Of a DNA stretch of 64,000 nt, positions 37,062 through 49,200 are shown one piece after another; within the stretch, counting starts at the first letter, position 1, and each line of letters begins with the position of its first letter. This DNA is from Nymphaea colorata. Taxonomy: Eukaryota; Streptophyta; Magnoliopsida; Nymphaeales; Nymphaeaceae. Made by a program: the position numbers and the translations under genes. The notes below the pieces were generated by a model. The model had not been told where the DNA came from, ran no database searches, and worked only from the letters and a program-made list of their open reading frames with translations. The DNA is taken from positions 19,836,848 to 19,900,847 of the forward strand of contig NC_045141.1 in assembly GCF_008831285.2 (NCBI RefSeq). The letters are read 5' to 3'.

Positions 37062-39254
37062 GGCAGGATTTGCTCAATCCCGAACTATTTGGCATGAGAA
37101 AGAAACTCTTCACCAGGTTGGCTTTCAGAGGGAGAGGGAGAGACGTGCAAAAATGCGTGGTTGGAACGGGCAACATCTAAAGATTTTATGTGATTGAACG
37201 AGATTTTGTTGGTTGGAAGTCCTGCGGACCAACCAAACAAGAAGACACAAGCAAGAAAATGACGGAGTACTCGAAGAAAAATTGGCACATGGCAACGCCA
37301 ATGGGCAATGGATGGCTGATAAGGGTCTCCGGGTTGGCTGGGCGTGAAGGGAACCTACCATGGTTGTTGTTGTTATCTGTTAACTTCCACCACAGGATAT
37401 AAATGTGTTAATATTCAGGTTACCAAGGTCTTACAATCTTGATTCGTCGTTTTAAATTCTTCAGATTTGCTGCAATATGTTGCAAAAAGAAGGAAAGAAA
37501 AAGCCAAATCAAGGGTCGCACTTATAATCGATGGTGTTTATTCTTCTCCATACTAATCGGCTATACTTTGGCAGAACATTGTAGTAATTAACTAGGACGT
37601 AGATGGGCAGGCCTTGATTGGCATCTAGGCATTTAGCAAGTCCAATCTATATTCTAGCCGTATTAGATTCAAAATGTTGAGTCGACAAGTACCACTTAAG
37701 ACCGAATCCTTGATTTAACGTGAACGCCAACATGCAACTGTCCAAGAATATGATTTGTTTACCGTTCAAACTGAAATCTCGATATTAAGCTCGAATTGTT
37801 TACTAATTGAATCTGCTTTAGTATCAGAATGCAATTAAACATATTCAGATTCCATCGGACTTGCACAACTTAAACCATGCTACACAGAGTGGGTTTGACT
37901 GCCCTTGGTTTTCTAGCCCATCTATGGCTGTTCAACTTGTTGATAATGATGTGCCTTGAACTTTTTCCAAGTTCTAACATAATCAAGTTTCTTTATTTTA
38001 GTCTTATTAGATCCGCTAGCCTTCTGTTTCTCCTGAGATTTTCTAATATAGCCCTAGTAAAATTTTTCTGAAGAGATCGAAACTAAAGCTTCGCGTGGGT
38101 GGCGTGCCCCTTTCCTCACAAGCGCGCTGCCGGTCTTTTTAGCCTTGGCAAGTGGATTGGCATGAATTTGCCGATTTAAGAATCAATTAGATCTTGGCTC
38201 ACTCTCCGGCTTGCTAATCAGTCGAGAACCAACGTGCCTTAGCTGGACAAATTCCTTCATTTCACACAATTCTTTTGGTCATGCCTTCTCTTTACTTTTT
38301 ATGTTTGTAAAATCGTGGAGATGGAATACTTGGGATCAGCAGATTTCTAAGACTACAGAACCAACTGATTTTAGACCAAGAAGTGGAGACAACGTCTGAA
38401 GCAAAGATCCCAACAGTTTGGAAGGCGTTCGAGAAAAGGATTTGACACCGGTGTGTCCTGTATGAGCTCCTGTTTATTTGAACCATCCTAACGGTGCAAG
38501 CCCATTGACTTGAAGGAAAAAGAGAGCACTTACGAATCAGCGACCAATTAAGAACAGAGTTCTGCAGTCTCAATGCGCCGTTAAATTCCTACCCTATCTC
38601 AAGTTCTCAACAAAGACAAGGTGGAAGCCACCATTCCAGCCTTCCTGCCCTTTTTTGGGTTGAGCAAGTTCCTTTTCTCGAGCTAATGAGGGAAATGTGA
38701 AAAGGCCAAACAGTTTCAGATTTCTCACGAAAACTTGGCTACTGTTATATCGGTCTTCATAATGTGATCATCGATACTGCAGAAAGAATATTGGCGTGTT
38801 TAATAAGGCTTTTTCCAAGAGCAAAATAGATCAACAGAATTTGGTGTCCCTTCATAAGCAGAAAACAGAGGCATGCTACTTGGTCTGCAGGTGCGCACAG
38901 TTTCACAGTCCTTCAGAACCAGGAGGACTGGTGATCCAGCATAGCTAACCAGGAAGAACTAAGCGCAATCGCAACAGTCACACGTTGTGCATTTGAAAGT
39001 AAGAACCAACACCACTAAGGGAATGGAAACACGTTATACGTTATACCATGCTGAAATCTGAAATTGACATTGACATGTAATTTTTGTTAAAGGCTGAAAG
39101 GTAACGTAATTGCAGTTGGAAGATCAGTTATTCCCTAGTTGAACAATTGCCTAGGCTGTGTACGACTCTAACCAGTACATTTTGTGCAACAGCCATTGCA
39201 CTTTCTGTCTGATAGAAAAGAATCTCATGATTCATTTCGTCCCAGCGACTTGTA

Positions 39255-39541
39255 CTATCGATCATTTTTTGTAGGTGGCACAATGGCAACAGGCGACAAC
39301 AGAGGAATTGGAATTTTGTTCTCCGAGCTACAGTCTCTTGGATGCAATTGTAAGGTTTCTGGTGCTTGCTTCTGTAACCTGCTCCGCTGCCGCCGTTTGA
39401 CACCACAAATTTTTGGCTTGTCACTGGTATCCTTATTCATGACCTTACACAAGAGGACAAAAATGATAACAAAAACAATAGCAGAAAAAAGATTCACTGT
39501 GGTGGCAACAAGAAAGATAACAAGAGGGAACCTAGCCTTGT
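39255..39541 (-). pseudogene. Fragment encoding one membrane segment and a short basic/Pro tail
   Basis: On the minus strand an open frame encodes a very hydrophobic stretch (VIFLVATTVNLFSAIVFVII) of membrane-span length, then a basic region (VKRRQRSRLQKQ), then IPIPLLSP and a stop. An upstream frame at 39.5-39.7 kb reads into the same place in another register. This could be the end of a multi-exon membrane protein gene or a broken one. I do not recognise the family. Its relative lies at 36.7 kb. Confidence 0.35.
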
Positions 39542-40824
39542 GAACTCTGCGTCTGTGGTGGGCTCAGCAGTGAGACTGTCAGAAACGAAGTGTGGAGAAA
39601 CGTTGGTATGTGTTCCACTCGACTGAATACGAAAGGAAAACCTAAACTCAACCCACTTGAAGGAAGGATAAACCACAACTGGTATGCCTTCTCAACTTGG
39701 GAGGTTCACATTTATAGAGTGAGCCTTGGTTGATAGAAATATGCCCGGAAAAAGCAGTGAAAAGAAAGAGACTGGATTCACGGACACCACACAGCCAGCC
39801 ACTTTGGCGTGTCACATTTGTCTACCTGCTGATAACAAAAGTGCAGGAGGACCAATGGCAGCTGAGGTTATCCAATTTGCAGGTCGAGACAATTCATCTC
39901 TCCTCAAAAATGACTAAAACATCCTCTGATTTGGGCAGGAGCAGCACTGTCGATGGGAGACCTTGAAGCAAAAGTTACTGAGTTTTTCTGTACTTCACTA
40001 AATTGTTGAAGCTATAGATCCTTGATCTGCATGTGGTCGGACGACTGGTCAAGATGCTCTCCTTGACGACATGGCTGGCACTCGTATTCCGGTACGTGTG
40101 ACCACTAGAAGCATCCATTTGGATGCCGTGAGTAAAAGCTCCCTGATAAAAAGGTTGGACCAGCATAAGAACCAAGGCATATTTGAGAAATGAAAAAGAC
40201 TAAGGTGCAGTTTTGGGTCACACACGTCCGCCTTCAGCCCCACTTGATCAACGGGAATAAGATCAAACAATCTTGATGATTCAGATCTTGTCTCTTATAA
40301 AGATTTTCCCAAGTCTGTACGTCATCGGCTTCTCAGCCTTGGAACAGAAAGTTAAGGTGCTGCAACTTTTAGCTAGCTTTGATGGTAGCCTTCCTTCAGG
40401 AGTTCCCATTTGCAACATCGACCAAACTTTTTGATAAACAACCTGCCAATTTGTGAATTTCACCTTCTCATCGTAGAGGAATTGAGACAAGTCCTTGTGA
40501 TCATTTTCTCCCATGCAAATCTAAATCTGAATCCATGTTCAATTAACAAGTATAAACCGATGAATTGTGGTAAACAAACCTGTTGATCCCTAACTTTGGC
40601 CATTCCAATCCTTAGCAACATGGATTTAGTGCTCTCTCTCTCTCAATAATTTTAATCAGTTCAGTTTACCAGTATGCTCAGACACTATATTTTGCGACAT
40701 TCCCTGTCATACTACAAATACCACCACCATGTTTATTAGCCAAATTATCCACAAGATCCGTATACCTTTTAATGATCAGCACTTCTCTGATCCTTGAATG
40801 ATGTCACACATAAGGGATTCCTCT

Positions 40825-41064
40825 CTACCACCCTATGCGAGTCCCATACAAAAGATATAGATGAAACATGATAGGTCGATGCCAAAACAAGTATGCGATG
40901 GTCTCCTCTTGAGCAAAGCAAAGGTTGCAAGGACTAAGGAGGTGAAAACCGCATCTCCGTATGGTATCATGAGTTTGTGTTTTCCATTGAACAATCAGCC
41001 CTGCCAAGAATTTTGTTCTTGGGGAAAGGGGCCCTTTCCCCACAGGCATCCTTTGAGAGTCCAA
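40825..41064 (-). pseudogene. LINE retrotransposon remnant (RT zinc-binding domain)
   Basis: The minus strand reads KFLAGLIVQWKTQTHDTIRR, then CNLCFAQEETIAYLFWH. This is the plant LINE-type zf-RVT pattern C-x2-C-x(n)-H, with the second histidine region altered. No full reverse transcriptase is present nearby. The frame at 41112-41363 may be more of the same element but is not recognisable. Confidence 0.6.
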
Positions 41065-43200
41065 TCTTGGGCAAGTAGAATGAGTGGTACAATTTTAGGA
41101 TGAGGGGGGTTTTACTCACGACTGAGTAATGCCAAAGCCCCTATCCAACCCTCACCATACAAGGCCTGTTTTGATGCCTTGAGGTGCCATCCCTGCCACA
41201 CTTCAACTTGTGCGTCGGTGGCCACCCATTTGTAGCACAGAAGTTGGCATCTTGGGTCAGCTCTCGGCCGATCCCATTGCACCAACACACTTAGAGATAT
41301 GAGTAGTACCAGAGAAACTACCTGTAGAGGTCGAAGCCCAATTGAACTCGTTATCCTTTCCACATGGACAGCTTTGATCGAGGATAACCATCAGCATCCT
41401 GTCATCTGAATCGGTACTGGAGAAGCAACGGTGTATAACTTGTGTTTACTTCTCACCATGCGATTGGAAGTTGAAAATTGAGTGCCACCATCTAATAAGA
41501 CATAGGCTTAGTGACCTCAAACCAACTGACCAACTAGCACTTGTAACAACCTGCGCCGCCGAACCAGAGGGATTTCCTCAGCTTGGTCTCAATCTGGTTG
41601 GTCATGCATGTAGGCATGGAATGAACCGACTTAAGGAAGTTTGGTATAGAGCTACGTGATTGAGAAGAGTACTCCGACCAGCAAAAGCCAAGTTATGTTC
41701 CCTTCGACATTTCCAACTTTTTTTGCATCTTTGGAACGACGTCACTCCAAGGATAAAGAAGTTATCTTGGATGTTTGAAGTGGAAGAACCAAGTAGGAGA
41801 ATGGAGGATCACCTGCTCGACAAATGAATATGGTGAAGCAACGGCTTTCAACTGCACGAAGTAGTGCGTTACGGTTTTTTATTTTACTATGATGACTCAG
41901 TTTTTGTACCCCTTTTGCTTAACTAACATCTGGTTACTTTCTCTCCCCGCCTTATGTTTTCTTTAAAGTTGCCCGATTATTGATGTTAGAATAAGTTAGA
42001 TGATCTTCAGAAGAATGAATGAGAGCTTCGGCAGGGTGATTTTTGCTTTCTATTATACTCGTGTATATGATGCGTACAAATAATGAACATGTAAGAGATG
42101 CCCTTTGTTTGAGACTCCATGAGCATAGAACCCTATCAAGCAGTTTGAACATCGAATCAGCTTGTTGATTCATATGGCCAATAAACGGCTGCTGGGAGAT
42201 AGGTTCCCTCCCTTTTATTGAGGGAAAAATAAAGATATGTACAGGACAAAAGAAGCCACAACAGTAGAAAAAAACGAAAGAACCCATTCAAGCATAACCC
42301 AACTGCCCCAAAACTGCCACCAATAGGCAAAAAAAAAACCACCAGCGTGGTTGCGCCTGAAGCATGTAAAACTTATCATTAACTACCATCATCCCTCCCA
42401 TCTCGGTCTCCGGTTTCCATACGAACACATTTGCTCCCCAGCCTCTAAAGTAGGTAGTTGGCAAAGTACCCTTATAAGTTAGCTGAGTTTCTTATTGTGT
42501 TGCCATTTGTTATTGATCGGCTTCTTGCCTTCCAGCATCACTTTTAAGTCGACGTTTCCAGTCTTTATTGTTCGATATGATCCCAAGACTGCCATTGACT
42601 CTCTTGCCATAAACTGCAGCCAGCCATTCACCATATGTAATTCTGCATTATCGTCCCAAGAGTGAGCTTTAGTAAGTAAGGCCTCACTGGACTCCATTCC
42701 TCTCAAGCTCCACATGCCCAACTCCAGGGTTTTAATGCCCTTTTTACATGTGACAACTTGAAGCACATTAGCTTTCATGTTTAAGATAGAGAGTCGGCCC
42801 TTACACAGGATACTAGTCAACAAACAGCATCCCATCGGGTTATTTCCAACTTTTTTTTAAAAAAAAAATTAATAAATATTTCAAAGTATTTAATAGAACA
42901 AAAATAATGTTGATACTTCCAGTTCCCATCCGCGGACATTTTTTTATGTTCTTGGCCGATATAATGCAGCAAGTATCGGCCGATATCAGACCGATATTTA
43001 GTAGATACAGAAATGAGGCGAACTGGCTGCTAAGAGCGTAGTACAAAAAGCTGCTGGCTTCCACTTCCCGGTTCTACCCCGCCAACACTGCCAACTTCCA
43101 ACTGCCAAGACGAAATCTCGGGTGTGCATTTTGGTAAAAGCTCCTCCCCATTGGACGCTGCTGCCTCGACCACCAAACCCTAACTCCCGCCCCACTCGCT

Positions 43201-44446
43201 ATAAGATGCGTAAGGTCTCCGAACAGCACATGCGGGTTCTCTTCCTCGTCTGGGCTCCTGTATGAATTTGACGATTTCTTCTCCGTTCAGCTAGTCTTCT
43301 GTGGCGGTTGAGGCTTCTGGAACCTTTGCTTGTGGGTCGTTTTCCATCTTTGAGTCTAGAAACAGAGCAGAGAAAAAGAGATTCGTTTTCTTGGTTTCTG
43401 CCGGTTTCCGTTGAAAAACGCTGGTGTGGTGAGTTCTATTTTTTGTCTTCTAATTACTTTACCAGTTCATCCCGACCCTTGCTGGCGTCGTGGGCGATGG
43501 ATTTGTCAAGGGTCGGGGATCCCAACACTCTCCAGTAAAGGGCGACAGTGTCGCCCATTGCAGGCGGATGGGCGACGCTGTCGCCCATTACCTTCTCCGT
43601 CCGGCCTGAGAGCGTCAGCGCCGGACAGCCAAGGTCGATTTCGTCGTCTCTCGCAGTTTGAGAATTAAGCTTGAACGTCGCCTGTTTGATGTAGTTTAGA
43701 AGTTGGGCGGCTCTTTGTTGTTTGCCCAATCGTTGGGCTGCATTTTGTCTTTTTTCAAATGAAAACGCCTCTCTCTCTTTCTCTCTCGGTTTTATTGAAG
43801 AGGGGAAAGCACATATCGAAGGCTTCGATGGGCTGCCTAGATGCCCTCTGAGCTCAAAAGCTGTGCGAAATAGAACCAACTTCCTTTCCCTTTAAGACCT
43901 CTCTAATGATCTTTTTGTTCGTTTCTAGAGGTTTGTGTTCATGGGAAAAACATTCTTGCATCCTCCCTATTGTAGGCTTTTTTTTCTCTTAGATAAAGGT
44001 TAGATTATGTGAAATCTAAGAAGTATCATCTTCTGGGGTCCATTGTGTGGGAAAATGATCTAGATCCTTTTCCATGTATGGGGCTTCAAGGTTACACACT
44101 TCTCTTTCTACTTCCACCATTCTGGGAGTAAGGTTCGTTCGGGTCTCTTTTCCATTTCATAAACGGGTTGCTTGGCCTCCGAACTTCAATGCCACTTACT
44201 GCTTAAACCAAATCCTCGTAAGGTTACGGGAATGAGATCAAGGAAGAATCGAAGTCTTCTGTTTTTGCATTCACACTGTGAAATTGATGCTTAAATTCTT
44301 TGATCTGGGCGGGTAACGAAGATCGGGATGAATGATTATTCTGCTGTCTATCTAATGTAAGCACTCCTGATATTCCCCTAATTTGTATGTTTTGATGTGT
44401 GCAGCGGCAAACGTGTCATAGGACACCAGGATCCTCAGGAGAACTG
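43201..44446 (+). promoter_or_regulatory. Probable promoter, 5' UTR exon and 5' UTR intron of the cyclophilin gene
   Basis: A good donor (GTGAGT at 43429) and a good acceptor (TGTGTGCAG ending 44404) are separated by 976 bases, and the coding exon follows 42 bases later. This fits a leader intron. The exon before it is CT-rich, as plant 5' UTRs often are. Two near-perfect GGGCGAC/GTCGCCC palindromes lie inside the intron. There is no transcript evidence. Confidence 0.5.
43540..43587. repeat. Paired GC-rich palindromes
   Basis: GGGCGACAGTGTCGCCC (43540-43556) and TGGGCGACGCTGTCGCCCA (43569-43587) are near-perfect inverted repeats about 30 bases apart. Each could form a short hairpin or serve as a site for a dimeric protein. 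Confidence 0.8.
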
Positions 44447-44965
44447 ATGGCAAATCCGAAGGTATTTTTCGACATCCTCATCGGGAAGGCAAAGGCAGGG
44501 AGGGTGGTGATGGAGCTTTTCTCCGACATCACGCCCAGGACGGCGGAGAACTTCCGGTGCCTATGCACTGGGGAGAAGGGGATCGGCGGTTCGGGTAAGC
44601 CGCTCCACTACAAGGGGTCAATGTTCCACCGGATCATACCGGGGTTCATGTGCCAGGCCGGGGACTTCACTAGGGGGAACGGCACGGGCGGAGAATCCAT
44701 CTACGGCGCCAGGTTCGACGACGAAAACTTCAGGAAGAAGCACGTCGGGCCGGGCGTCCTCTCCATGGCCAACGCGGGGCCAGACACCAACGGCTCTCAG
44801 TTCTTCATTTGCACCGCCAAGACACCGTGGCTGGACGGCAAGCACGTCGTGTTCGGCCACGTCCTGGAGGGCTACGAGGTGGTTCAGGCGATGGAGAAGG
44901 TGGGGTCTCAAAGTGGGTCTACGTCGTCGCCGGTCCTCATTGAAGATTGTGGGCAGATCTCTTAG
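44447..44965 (+). CDS. Cytosolic peptidyl-prolyl cis-trans isomerase, single-domain cyclophilin
   Basis: This intronless gene encodes 172 aa, the usual length for plant cytosolic cyclophilins. Active-site residues align with human cyclophilin A: Arg62, Phe67 and Gln70 in [15 protein letters not shown], Phe120 in SQFFIC, Trp128 in TPWLDGKH, and His133. The plant-type loop [16 protein letters not shown] is present. There is no signal or transit peptide, so cytosolic (and nuclear) location is expected. The enzyme isomerises peptide bonds before proline and binds cyclosporin A. The chosen start is [10 protein letters not shown]. An in-frame ATG 48 bases upstream lies before the likely leader splice acceptor and is less plausible. 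The codons are strikingly GC-rich against the AT-rich surroundings. Confidence 0.97.
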   Translation: MANPKVFFDILIGKAKAGRVVMELFSDITPRTAENFRCLCTGEKGIGGSGKPLHYKGSMFHRIIPGFMCQAGDFTRGNGTGGESIYGARFDDENFRKKHVGPGVLSMANAGPDTNGSQFFICTAKTPWLDGKHVVFGHVLEGYEVVQAMEKVGSQSGSTSSPVLIEDCGQIS

Positions 44966-46297
44966 TCCCCCGCCCGAAATAAGTCTTTTTATGGTACCAC
45001 TTGTAGGAAAACTAAATGAAGTTTCATAAGAAAAAAAAGGAAAATCAATTGAAGTTCTTGTTTTTCGAATTTTGGTGAGGTTCCACCATGGGAACGAAAT
45101 GGAGTGTGTGGTGCAATTACATCACGTTACCAGCAAAGCCCTCACTTTTCTTGCAGAATTCTTTTTCGCCGTATTGTGGCAGCGGCTGTTTTCTGTTCTC
45201 GTTTCTCTTTTTCGCTCCCTTAGTTTTCAGATGACCAATTTCTTTTATAGTTAGTTTTGTTGGGTACAGAATCTTGAATTATGACTGGGAAAGGAAAAAA
45301 GGATTATCAAACCTTGTAACATCAGTTTTCCATAATTTAAGTATGTCCATTTAGCTGAATTAATAGGGACATAGGGTGTCATTTTTCTGGCATGTTTCCG
45401 AGTCACGTCATGATGTCTATCCCCCTTTGAACGAGAGGGGCTGCTCATGCTCCATACCAACTGATATATGACAAAAGGAGAAATAGTTCCAATTTTATCG
45501 GATGTCTCTGAAAAGATTAGCAAAAGGAGCAACAGTTAAAACAGCCAGAATCAGCAATGCAAAGTTGAACTGTTTTTTCATTAATTTCACTATAAATATC
45601 TCATTACATGCATAAGGTAAAAATACATGCTGATCGTGAAGCAGAGTTCATATGTTAAATGAGTTCACGATTTAACTTGTTTGAAGTTGGAACCAAACTG
45701 GTTTGGAGGATGAAGAAAACAGCTCCTTGGGTATATAAGTCAAGGTTCAGGCCCAGAAATTTCTCTATACGTGTATAATTTTCTTCTCGAAAGATTGCCT
45801 GTCAAAAAAGCACAAAAAATTAAATAAGAGAAAAAACAAGTCAGGCAGAACCAATTCCAAATGCATTACATACTAAAAAATAAGGGGAGAGGTATGTCAT
45901 GCACTCCCCAGGCAATAAGTTTCATAAGAAATGGCATAATTTTGGGAATAATGCACCAAGGGCCCCCTCCCCCTTTTCCCCTTGTCTCTATCGCGTTGGG
46001 ATGTAGTGTACTTTCAACTTGATATCGCAGTTCTCACCATGTGGCCCGTAAGTAGGTGTCCACAGGATAAAACAGATAACCTGCTAGTCTTACGCCCCTC
46101 GAGGCAGTGAAGGTGCAGCAATTCACCGAGAGAAACTTGGAAATTGTTCGAATATGTTATATGTCAGAAGCATACAACACAGGCTGAAACGGACGAAAAA
46201 ATAAATTGCATCGAGAAAGTGCATCAGATCAGCTTTAGGAGGTCAAGGGTTCGAGAACTGGTGTGTACGAAGAGAGGAGAATCACTACTAACCTATA
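44966..46297. other. Spacer between convergent cyclophilin and ARP9 genes
   Basis: This holds the two 3' ends. I see no further gene. Frames near 45.1 and 45.3-45.5 kb have no recognisable product. Confidence 0.5.
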
Positions 46298-49200
46298 TCA
46301 ACAATTCATGTACCACATAGTTTGTGCTTGCAACAAAAACGAGTCCTTGTACTTCCTGCCACTTCCTAAATAGATACCATTTTGAATCCAATCTTGACGT
46401 TGTATCCATGCATCACGTCCAAAATCAAGGACTCCGAGAATCTGCAAAGTATACTTAATATATATCATATGAGTTAAACAATTGCTAAGAAAATCATGTG
46501 GTAAATCACACACAAAACACGTCCCTCAAGGTCCAAGGCATCTTAAATCGACATTTATAAGTGTCCATCTTTTATTCCCAATGGTACTTCAAGTCTAATT
46601 CCTGCTAGTGCAGGGTTCCTCCAGAGTCATAAAAGGATGCAAATCAACCCAATTGAATTTTTTTATAATGATCGCGAATGACGGCTTAAGCACATTGTCC
46701 ACATGCTTCAAATTACAGTTATAAGCAGCAAAAGTAGCTGGTACTCAAAAAGGAACACAGGGGAGGGGAGAAAGGGACAGGTGTAGGGGTGGAAAAGGAA
46801 AGAAAGGGGAAAAAGGTCAAAAATGGGAAAAAAAATTGATTTGGATCTATAATTTTCATTGTGGGCAGTGTGGGTATAAGTCTCCGTGGGCAGCTTTAAG
46901 TTTATTAATTAAATTTACTACAGTTGGTATAACATGGATACAAAGTATTTGCTGGATAATTGCTTCAAGGACTTGTTATTATCATGATTCTAACAACTCG
47001 AACTTGCACTAAAGTTTATTCAAGTCAATGTACTTTCTCCTGACAAAGGAGTGGGAACACATTCAAGAAATTCATGCGTTGAGTACGTTAGATGAAAGTA
47101 TAATAACCTCCACGCCCAATATATTTTTCTCGAGATGGAACTATCCAACTCATGTATCTCAGACATGGAACTTCATTTTTGTGCTCTTACATAATGAAGA
47201 ATAGCTTTTTGTTTCAAACTACCCAAAGGACTCTTTGGCTTGAGGAATGTCAGAAAATGACAATGAAGACTGTTCAAAGATAAATTCTTCATGTAACGTG
47301 CTACAGGTTTGCAAAACGAGGTTACTATTGAAGTTAGGTGTAAATAAAGTTTTCTATTATGCTTACGTGTGAGTATTGCTTCCTTCCAAGTAGAGCTGGG
47401 AGGGAACTGTAAGGTTTTGTGCCTATCCACACAGAGCAACCATTCCAAGCAAGCCATGAGCTTGGTTCTCAGAACGTTTATTTTGTGAAAGGTTGGAAGT
47501 CACCTCCCCAGAGCTCATATGCCGTCCATTTTGACGTTGGGATTTCAACTTGATTTGCATCAATTGATAAAGGACCTCATCCAAATTGATCAGTAAGGTA
47601 AAGCATTCCATCCCATCACAATTCTGGATTGTGCATTTGGTTGACAGTCTTTATATTCCATAGTTTTTAAAGACTTAAAATTGGCACATTCTTTTGATAT
47701 ATACTCCATACTCTCACTGAAGTATGTGTCACTATTGAACTTTGACTCTAAAGTAGGCTCCATGTAAACTTTGCTGGAAAAAAGTTCAGTTATCCCATTA
47801 TGGGAATGAGAAGTTATTTAAACAAAACAAGCTAAAAATGATGAAAACATGGATTCATTGTCACAGGCATATTAATAGATGCAAGAATATATAAAGGTAG
47901 CATGCAGATAAAATGCAACTTACAGCTCCTCCTTTCCACGGAACGAATGGTGGATGTGTCTTTGATGGTAAAACCTGGCCACATTGGTCATTGTTAGTAA
48001 CAGGTGGCAGAATCCCCTCCCAAATAAACAACAAAGTTTGTAAAATTTAGAACACAATATTGTACATAGTACACTTGGAAAACTACACCAAAATCTGAAA
48101 CAGAAGCAAATGGAAGAACTTTAAAGATTGCCTAAAGATTTTGATGGTACTGAAATTGGGAAGAAAATATGGTTCAGACTTCTCAACAGCTCATGGAGAA
48201 AGCCAGATTGAGCAAAAAGGGCAGGCTCTAGCTAACCTGACCAAGGACCAAGATAACGATTAAAAAAAGAAATGGTTTTGTTGCACCAAATGATGTAGTA
48301 TTTACTATTTACTAGTATCCACAGCTGTGTCTGCTGTGTTTACACAGGCACTTCATCTTGATCACTCACTAGTCTCCTTACTCCCAGATTATTGATATCT
48401 TCACTGCTCAAACACAAGGAACTGACCTAAGCATGGTAAAACTATTTCCTTGGTTCCCTCTAGAGGAGATCTCTACCCTTTCACTAAGAGCTGTTCAGTC
48501 ACCATCCTTTCATTATGATAGAAATCAGAAAATCTTTCTTTCATTGTGAGAAGCAGCGAACACCTTGTCTTTCAATTACGATAAGAGAATTCAGACCCAA
48601 CTCTTGATGCACTCACTCTATTATCCTTTCTTCATTATTGATACCCATAATACATGGATTGTGCCAGTAGTAGATGCACCCTTCATTGTTCTGACTTTCG
48701 GCAAAAAAATTAGTATTTTGAATTGGAGTCAGTGGCCCTCCTAGGGTTATCTCATCTATGATCCCTAGGAAATAGGACCAAGTTGGCCTTGCAAGCAGAT
48801 GTGATCGGTTCTCTTTCGCGTTCCAAAATGTTTGTAACTGTTAGGAAGCATTTTCACAGGAAGCACGTTTTGTTTGAAAAAGAACGTGAGAAAAACATTA
48901 AAATCAAGTCAGCCGAAAAAAGGGAAAAAACAAGTTTTATTCGAGTTTTATTCACGTTTTTTTGTTTTCTCCACGTTTTTTACATTTTTATTACCAGATT
49001 TTTATTTTCACATTTCATTTCTAGTTTTTTTACTTTTTAAAAATTTGCCGAGATTTTTTTTGAGAAAAACAGCTTTGCTGTATTATACCTGAGGAAAACA
49101 ATCCGAAAATGATATTTGTGACAATGAAACAGATGTAACTGCCTATGGAATCAAGTACCGTCAGTCGTTACTCCTCTAATCAGCCTGCCTAGTCTAATCT

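Larger units (their letters stand above)
35233..43200. other. Gene-poor stretch between TFIIA and cyclophilin genes
   Basis: I could not support an intact gene over these 8 kb. It holds a 109-base tandem duplication at 36.8-37.1 kb, two related minus-strand coding-like fragments at about 36.7 and 39.3 kb, and a LINE remnant at 40.8-41.1 kb. Many short open frames are without recognisable product. One minus-strand frame at 42.5-42.8 kb (118 codons) is the longest unexplained one. Confidence 0.5.

Noticed and set aside
42479-42835. Minus-strand frame of 118 codons
   Set aside because: It has no recognisable domain. It might be part of the nearby LINE, but nothing in it supports that.
42900-43010. 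CGGCCGATAT-rich stretch as another hAT-like element
   Set aside because: The iterated motif is suggestive, but I found neither terminal repeats nor a target duplication.
44618-44911. Minus-strand frame over the cyclophilin gene
   Set aside because: It is an antisense shadow of a GC-rich coding region.
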